Assembly: GCA_036245805.1 (NCBI GenBank)
Contig: BTRK01000005.1
Location: forward strand, 30,423,469-30,487,468
Direction: 5' to 3'
Length of the DNA stretch: 64,000 bases
Origin: Pristionchus mayeri
Taxonomy: Eukaryota; Nematoda; Chromadorea; Rhabditida; Neodiplogasteridae
Shown: positions 56,773 through 64,000 of the stretch, piece by piece
Layout: each line of letters opens with the position of its first letter
How positions within the stretch are numbered: position 1 is the first letter of the stretch
Translations under genes and position numbers: made by a program
The notes under the pieces: generated by a model
The model's input: the letters and a program-made list of their open reading frames with translations, nothing else
Told to the model about the DNA's origin: nothing
Databases searched by the model: none

Positions 56773-59700
56773 AGGAGTGCTCCGGGGAATGTCCAGCAAC
56801 CCGAACTGGCAAATGGGTGTTGTAGAGGACACTCATCCGATCAGAGATCACTTTGTACGGAATGCTACAGTCGCCTCTAAGAGTTGCTATGGCCTCTCAA
56901 AGCTTTGCAATCAGCGCAGGCAATGCGCGCAAATTCGAAAGATTTTAAATTTGGGATACTGTAATGGGAAAGAAGTAGGGAGGGCAACGGTGTTTACGAA
57001 TGACTAAAACAATTAACAAATTGGTGCGCATTTAGAAGCTTATCTTACCACATTTCGACTTTTCAATTTAGTTTTTGAATAATATAATAAAAATATAGAG
57101 AAAAACAGCAAAGAATGCAAGGCAAAATGGCGACGCTTTGAGTTCAAATGGAGCGCATCGCAGGTCACTGTGTTTTCAAAATTATCGCAAACTGAAATTT
57201 ATTCTGCTTGGCTTATATGCGCCAATGTGGCCTATAACATTGCCATTACATAGATGATGTACCCTTAAAATAACTATTTCATAAATTTAACTATAAAACG
57301 CACTGGGAATTTAATACAACTTCAGAAGCAATGTAAATATGTTAGGGTTACGGTAGTCACAAATTTGAAGTCTAATTTCGAAGAGGACGCAAACCGTATA
57401 TTTTTGATTTTTGCACATATGAATCGAAATAGTGTGATGAAAAAAATACCCAAAAATCTCAGATACCGAATATGTATTTTCACCATGGTAAAACGCTCAA
57501 CTTTGACGGCCTCATTCTCTTTTATCTGAAATTTATATTTATTTTTATGTTGAAAACAATTTTTTGTGCCTCGTAATCCACCTATGTTAAGAAAAAAGAA
57601 GCTTCAACATTTAATTCTAAAAACACGTATATTTTCGACCACGTCGTACTTCTCCAGTTCTGCGATATCTCTCTTTTTTCATGCTTTGTGTTCTTCCAAT
57701 ATGTGTTCATATTCACTCCAATCAATAAAATAGTTTTAAAATCTCATTAAATATTTTTAAAAAATGTTTTAAAATATTGAAAGAATTTTGCTCGAAAAGT
57801 ACGGTAGTTTGAAAGCAAAAGCGTCGGAAGGAGGCAACCAACATTCCGTACTCAAAAATTCGGGCTGCCGTCCCTAGAAAGAAGACCAGTTCGAAAAGTG
57901 AAGATACTTTAGCAATAAACAAGAGCATTGGATAGGGATCGAACCCACGACCGACGGATCGCAAGACAAACCCCTTATCCACTAGGACACATGGTCAGAT
58001 GGGCGTCAGCTGTTTGTGGTTCTTTATCTCCCCTCAAAATCCAACGGTCACCCACAAATATGGGTTCTCTGGGAAAAAAACAACTAACACTTTTACTAAA
58101 AGAATATTATTTAGCACCTTCTTAGTAGAAGAATAAGGAGTACGGAAATTGGAATTAGTGATACTATTAGAAGAGAACCCTTCCTTACTCGCTCTGGATT
58201 ACTGAAAGAAAAATTGTCGGCTTCCTTTCGAGTTCAAAGTGAGTTCAATGGTTTTTGCTTTATCACTGACTTAAAACATCAATAAAAGAACAACTTGAGG
58301 ATTCAACAAATAAAAACAACAAGGTGGAGCAACAAAAACAACAAAAACAGATGGTCGATCCAGTGTTCGTTTGGTTGCAGATAGTCTTCACCAACTCGGT
58401 GTTTCCATTAGCTCTTCCGCATTCTTCGGCGTCCCATTCCTTCACGAGATTCGATCTTCTAGGATTGAAGTTCTTCTGAACTTGGACGAATCCCACGGCC
58501 TTGAACGCCCTGAAAGTAGATAGTTGTGCGGGGAGTCGTTAAACAATTTTCCCGAGGGCATGCAAGTATCAAAAAAGCATGATGCCTCCATTATCCTATA
58601 CTTATATATAAAGCGCAGCTTGATGGCGTTTATTCGGATTATGCAATCGGTCATGAAACAGAGAGCGCTCGTAAACACTCTAGTATCTTCCAACCAGTAG
58701 GTGGCCACTCCCCCACCACTGTATCCCAGTATCCCGACTAGAGGAATTGCCCACCTAATGGTTGGAAGGAACCAGAGCAGGCATCGCCACGAGTGATTAC
58801 GAAACCTACTCTACTGGCACGGGAGCACCCGCGAAAGGCGGGGGAGCGATCGGGGTAGTTTATTATTTTTAAAAAAAGGAACAGGGGTGGTACCTTGTCC
58901 CTGTAGGCGGTGGCACCGGGCGCGATGCATTACATTCAGCTTCTCGTAGAGGCCCGAGATTTTCTCCGACTGCAAGAGGGAAATTTTATTGGCAAGATGA
59001 TGACAAAGGACAAAACGGAAGGGAGAAAACAAGAAAAGAAACAGACGAAACTACAGTAGCTTGAACAAGGGAAAGTGCTGACCTAGAGCGACCAGATATC
59101 GTTGTCGAGCGAGATCTTGATGGCGCCAGCGACGAGTCCTGCAACATCATCACTTGCGAAGGTGATTTAAGAACGAATATAGTATTTTTTTCCGCAAATG
59201 AAATGTAAGTGCATTTTGAGCTAGTACTAAATAAATAAATTCACAAAAGTACCTGAGTGTGGACGCTTCGCCGCACCGCCGATACCTTCCATGATGTTCT
59301 TCACTCCAGGAGTCGGGGCGTCCTAGAAGTAGACACAATATATTGAGTGGGAAGTCTGTTCTCTGATTGTTCTATGGTCTCTGGTCCGATTTTTCGCGTC
59401 GCAAAAGTAAATTATTTGTAAGACTCTCACCCTACTTCCAAAAAGTGAATTAGCTCAGTAGTAGGATACTTTTTCAGGAGCATATTTACTGTAATATGAC
59501 CTTACATATTCGGAGTTATCATAAGAACCAACTGGATACGCCTCTTTCAAGGTATTGGGTGAGGAAAATGTGATAGGACAAGTGGCGACTCACTTCTAAC
59601 AATCCGCCAATTCGATTCCTTCCTGCGCTTCTTCGCTTCTCCATGGTCACGCACTCGTATGTTGAACTCCTCGCGTTGCTCTGGATATAAACCAAGATAA

Positions 59701-60218
59701 ATAATCGAAATGCGATAATTAGATACCGATTAAACAGGAACGACACTACACGATAGTAAAGAGAGTGTTAAAATAACACGATAAACTAACAAAAGGGGTT
59801 CCAGCGCAGGTCGAGTGAGTCAACTACAGCTTCGAAAAGCTGGTTGTTAATAACAAAAAGATGCTTAGAAACGATTTTTATAATAAAACAGCTATTTAAC
59901 GCGATTACCAAACAAAATCGCGTTTAGAATGGTCAGAAAAACGCGTTACGTTGCTACGTCGAAATTTGAACGATTTTGGTGCTCCAAGTAAGTGAACGCT
60001 ATAAAAAAAGATAGAGTACGCATCAAATTATCACAATTCAATAAACACAGAATGAAAATAAAGCAAAAACAAACATTAGAAGGGGAAGAAACTGATGCTC
60101 GAATGAAGGCTTCAGTTTGCGATTTGTTGGCTAATTGCCAAGCCAATACCGTATTCACTTGAGAGCGCTAAATTTTCGTTGCGAGAGTTTTCATGTATGA
60201 ATTCCCCGGAGCACTCCT
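56773..60218. mobile_element. 3.4 kb TTAA-flanked transposon, copy 2
   Basis: Same terminal repeats as copy 1 with TTAA at 56769-56772 and 60219-60222; 3446 bp. Offset from copy 1 is 21006 bp. It retains an exon that copy 1 has damaged (59253-59322, DAPTPGVKNIMEGIGGAAKR) with a CTTCTAG acceptor and GTACTT donor. The next exon (about 59093-59147) reads LVAGAIKISLDNDIWSL before a TAG. No transposase seen. The second tRNA-like segment is at 57930-57996. Confidence 0.88.
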
Positions 60219-60344
60219 TTAACGAGCACATTCACATTTTCAAGAACGAAATTAAAAAGAAAATTAAGTCCGATCTTTCACAATAAAAGCGTGTCTTGTC
60301 TCAAGTTACATATTCGATTATCATGTTTGATGCTACCGTTTCGA

Positions 60345-62300
60345 TTATATGAGAGACATTACGAGAAAATCACCTTCTCCGCGGCAGAAAACACAAAATC
60401 ATCGAATCCTGATGAAAGTGTGGTAAACGGTATTTCGAATGCTGCTCTTTCCAACTGCGTCGTCAGAATTTTGATAACTGCCGTCATCTTCGAGATTCGG
60501 AAGGTCAAACTTGGGACACTCACTTTTCATGGGTCAAATCGAGCCCACTTAAATGATCATAACTTCGTTTAAAATGACGATAGAATTTCGTTCTTTTTTT
60601 AGAAAGAAAGCTGAAAACATTCTTTACAACTTTTATGTTGAGCATTTCTTTCCCTGTGTACGCCCCGTGCAGGGTGGTCGGGTCGACCAAAAATTTCCGA
60701 ATTTTGGAAATCGGAAAAACTCGGCCCAATGAATATGCGCGATTGATAGACACTATGTGTGACTAACTTGACGCCAAAAATTAGCCAAATTAAATTATGT
60801 AAACAAAAACGGCGTAACTTTTCGTCAGGCGGGTTCTGAGTGAGTATCAGAACCAAACAGCCCCGTAGCTCCAACTGACATAAATTAGACTCAAATCGGA
60901 CCAAAATGATCCAAAATAACATTTAGAATCGTTTCCGGACCCATTACAGTACTCCCACTAGAAAAAATTAATTTTCAGTCCTATTCCGACCTGAGCGATG
61001 GGCCCATATGCGCTAAATCACTTTCAAATAATGTAGAAATGTGCCTCTACACTAATCAAAGAAGATGTGCTCCTATAAATGCGAAATGTCATCTGAGAGA
61101 GGACGTGAAAAGCGCGAAACTGTACTTTAGGTCAACATTATCGTAGTGGTCCGTCACATAGCTAGAAATGTAGAGCACGATGAGCTAAACATTTCATCTG
61201 TTGAAAGTGAGTCTCTATCTCTTCGTTGAAGTGAGTTACAGAGCCTAGAAGTTGACCTGATTTGGGCTAGAATCCCCCGAGAGCGTGCACTCTAACCGTC
61301 TGGCGCTCTCGCCGCCTGACCTCCCTCTCCCTCCCCTCTATTTAGTGCTCTCCCGGGCGCGTTTCCAGTCGTTTTTTGCCTACTTCCAGGGTCCGTAGTG
61401 CGCGACAACGAAGAGATAGAGACTCACTTTCAACAGATGAAATGTTTAGCTCATCGTGCTCTACATTTCTAGCTATGTGACGGACCACTACGATAATGTT
61501 GACCTAAAGTACAGTTTCGCGCTTTTCACGTCCTCTCTCATATGACATTTCGCATTTATAGGAGCACATCTTCTTTGATTAGTGTAGAGGCACATTTCTA
61601 CATTACTTGAAAGTGATTTAGCGCATATGGGCCCATCGCTCAGGTCGGGATAGGACTGAAAATTAATTTTTTCTAGTGGGAGTACTGTAATGGGTCCGGA
61701 AACGATTCTAACTGTTGTTTTGGATCATTTTGGTCCGATTTGAGTCTAATTTATGTCAGTTGGAGCTACGGGGCTGTTTGGTTCTGATACTCACTCAGAA
61801 GCCGCCTGACGAAAAGTTACGCCGTTTTTGTTTACATATTTTAATTTGGCTAATTTTTGGGGTCAAGTTAGTCACACATAGTATCTATCAATCGCGCATA
61901 TTCATTGGGCCGAGTTTTTCCGATTTCCAAAATTTGGTCATTTTTGGTCGACCCGACCACCCTGCACTGGGACGTACACAGAAAATGAAATGCTCAACAT
62001 AAAAGTGGTAAAGAATGTTTTCAGCTCTCTTTCTAAAAAAAGAACGAAATTCTATCGTCATTTTAAACGAAGTTATGATCATTTAAGTGGGCTCGATTTG
62101 ATCCATGAAAAGTGAGTGTCCCAAGTTTGACCTTCCGAATCTCGAAGATGACGACAGTTATCAAAATTCTGACGACGCAGTTTGAAAGAGCATCATTCAA
62201 AATACCTTACACCTTATTTACAACAGGATAGGTTAACGTTTGGTTTTACCGCCGCGGACCCCCGCCAAATGGGTGATTCTCTCGTGATGTCTCTCATATT
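60345..62300. mobile_element. ~1.95 kb palindromic element
   Basis: Inverted arms of roughly 0.9 kb around a centre at about 61320. Outer motif ATATGAGAGACAT with its inverse near 62295; inner motifs include GAGTCTCTATCTCTTCGTTG and its inverse. Only moderate divergence between the arms. The matching frames at 60599-60922 (minus) and 61715-62002 (plus) are mirror images of each other and not genes. Exact ends and target duplication were not determined. Confidence 0.75.
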
Positions 62301-62579
62301 ATGTATGCTTAGAACAGAAATGAAAAATGGCAATTTTAACTGATTCTGATTGTCTGATGATTTCAGTTAAATTCGAGCCATTTCTTCTCAGAAGGTTTAG
62401 AAAAAATTGTTTCTGACAAAAATTGTGATAAAGTTAATAAAATGTAACTAAATAAGTGTTTTTGCGCAGACGTCAGATAAGCAATTTATTTTTGATTAAT
62501 AATGTGCGATTTGATAAAGCCACAGGTGAAATATTAGATGGCAATGTTTATTGCCGTTTATCGTGGGCTTGATGGGGAT

Positions 62580-63208
62580 TTACTCAAAAAGGGTGTTAGA
62601 CACAACGAGTCCAAACTCGAGCTTGTAGAGCGCATCAGCTTGGTATGAAACATCGATGTCCTGAAAACTGCCTTTCTCTCGTTCTACATTTCACTATTAC
62701 CTGAGACTGTTTGTATGGAGAACCTGGTTTACTGCACGCTTTCGATTCGCTTAGGTTGCAGAAAATGGCTGGTTGTTGGCCCTGCCTGAATATACCTTTC
62801 ACTAAGTCACATCGAGCGACTGAAGATATATAATTATATCGCAACAAAAATATATAACTCGAACTTCGAGAAACCATGCCACGATCCCTTAATTGCAAGC
62901 ACTCTCTCGTCACTCAACTGGTTGAGCGAGTGTTGAAGAAGAAGAAAAGAAGGCCCGTTTCTCTAACTCTAACTCACGCGTACTGGGGTGCGTAGAGCAT
63001 CATGGATGTAGTGGTGTTGCTCGGGAGGTTGGTAGAATATGACCCGGAGATGAAGAAGTGCGTCGGAAATAAGCCGCCAAGATGAGTATACGCGGCATTC
63101 AGGTTGTCCAAGGTGATCGAAGCCTCCTCCGTGTACCCGAATTCACGCGTTGTCCACGTTGAAGAATATCCAGGAACGACGACGTTTTCCGACGACGTGT
63201 GGCTATTT
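62580..63208 (-). CDS. 3' exons of an unrecognised minus-strand gene
   Basis: Two exon-like blocks: about 62978-63208 (REFGYTEEASITLDNLNAA, GGLFPTHFFISGSYSTNL, ending at a GCGTGAGT donor) and 62580-62660 (DIDVSYQADALYKLEFGL, then TAA). A possible middle exon lies near 62730-62800 (GQQPAIFCNLSESKACSK). I could not join all three in phase. Thr/Ser-rich strands suggest a secreted or surface beta-rich protein, but no family is recognised. The 5' exons would lie to the right. Confidence 0.4.
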
Positions 63209-64000
63209 ATTGCTATTTATACGTGGTGTTTACTCTCGAAGACTCTCATTTTGCGCATGCAAAATTAATTAAACTGTGATAAAGTTCAGTTGAGGTCCAT
63301 TAATCCCGTGAATGGTAAAACATACGGTTATGGCAACACTTTTGTGGTTCTGAACTTGGCTTTTCCAGCAATAACTCGAGACGAGAAGAAGGAGGAAGAG
63401 AACTAACTTCATCCTGGAGTGGTGGAGAGAACTTATTTATCACGATTCGCATCTACTTTTATACAAGAGCTTCGGACGCACTATCAAACTTTTCGTCGCT
63501 TTCTCAATACTTGTCGGCGAAATTCTGTCATCAGTGGTCTCGTTATCTTCTGTCGCGCCGATTGAACCGAATCCTTGAACTGCTTTAACGTTATCACGGA
63601 TGAGAATCAATATTGCACGTTTGGATAGATAACAATAAGCTCAATGACTCTGGAAATCATCGAACCATCTGATAAGGGGGGGGGGGTTTAATAATGTCTA
63701 TGGTATTTCCAAGTGAGACTTAGCGCGTACGAAAGAGGAACACATTCTAAGAACTTATGTTGTTTTCGAATTTGATGAAGGATGTGATTGTCTGGGCTGT
63801 ATGGGAGCTGAGGGGCATTCCCTCAGAAATTGCTTGTTGTTGACAATGCCGTGATTTTCTCCGATCTATACCTATATATAAAGCGCAGTGTGTGTCTGTC
63901 CGTATGTCCGGATTGTGAAACAGTTGCGAAATGGGGAGGGAGAGAGATCGCGCGTCACCAAGTTGCGAAACGAGTGATTGCGAAACCTACCCCGCTAGGA
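63209..64000. other. window end, mostly unassigned; repeat from ~63865
   Basis: No confident exon. A G-run occurs at 63676-63686. From about 63865 the sequence (TATATATAAAGCGCAG and, later, GCGAAACCTAC) matches a segment inside the 3.4 kb transposons (about 37592-37810), so an unclassified repeat begins here and runs off the window. Confidence 0.45.

Noticed and set aside
60599..62002. Two similar open frames on opposite strands (60599-60922 minus, 61715-62002 plus)
   Set aside because: They are mirror images produced by the palindromic element and not a gene pair.

Overview
This window is nuclear DNA from a nematode. Three things point there: short introns (about 45-60 nt) ending in TTTCAG-like acceptors, nematode-type families (an MSP-domain protein, a MATH-BTB protein, tandem F-box proteins), and several mariner elements. 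The repeat style and F-box expansion would suit a diplogastrid or related rhabditid, but the species cannot be fixed from the sequence alone. Nothing in it looks prokaryotic or viral.

Layout. 1-2560: a degenerate CR1-type LINE on the minus strand, cut by the window edge. 2954-6385: a broken host gene with a mariner copy inside, flanked by inverted copies of its own 3' end. 8734-13309: a seven-exon PGAP2 (Frag1/DRAM/Sfk1) gene whose fourth intron holds a 2.5 kb palindromic element. 13446-15392: a convergent MATH-BTB gene with what looks like a newly born intron. 15979-18041 and 18254-19661: two unrecognised multi-exon genes. 20769-21977: another palindromic element. 22337-35077: a huge near-perfect palindrome with arms of about 6.3-6.4 kb around a spacer of about 86 bp. 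Each arm carries an MSP-domain gene, a type II membrane-protein gene and a PERK-like kinase gene in mirror image. 35466-39450: a host gene split by a 3.4 kb TTAA-flanked transposon. 40085-41317: a mariner. 41808-42851: a diverged paralogue of the palindrome's membrane-protein gene. 43497-47040: a gene predicted to carry two RING fingers either side of an alanine-rich helix, with two different mariners back to back in one intron. 47453-48266: a divergent cyclophilin. 49431-51232: a third palindromic element. 51465-52781 and 54223-55752: an F-box pseudogene and an apparently intact F-box gene. 56773-60218: a second copy of the 3.4 kb transposon. About 60345-62300: a fourth palindromic element. 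62580-63208: exons of a minus-strand gene.

Functionally the host genes are a mixed set: GPI-anchor remodelling, ubiquitin-ligase adaptors and RING proteins, protein folding, stress kinase, sperm-type MSP. They do not form an evident pathway. The dominant theme is genome restructuring: inverted duplication, palindromic transposons, TTAA-targeting elements that carry exon-like sequence, and tandem duplications at splice sites. Gene models below were made by eye from splice-site phase and protein continuity, so exon edges are exact only where stated.
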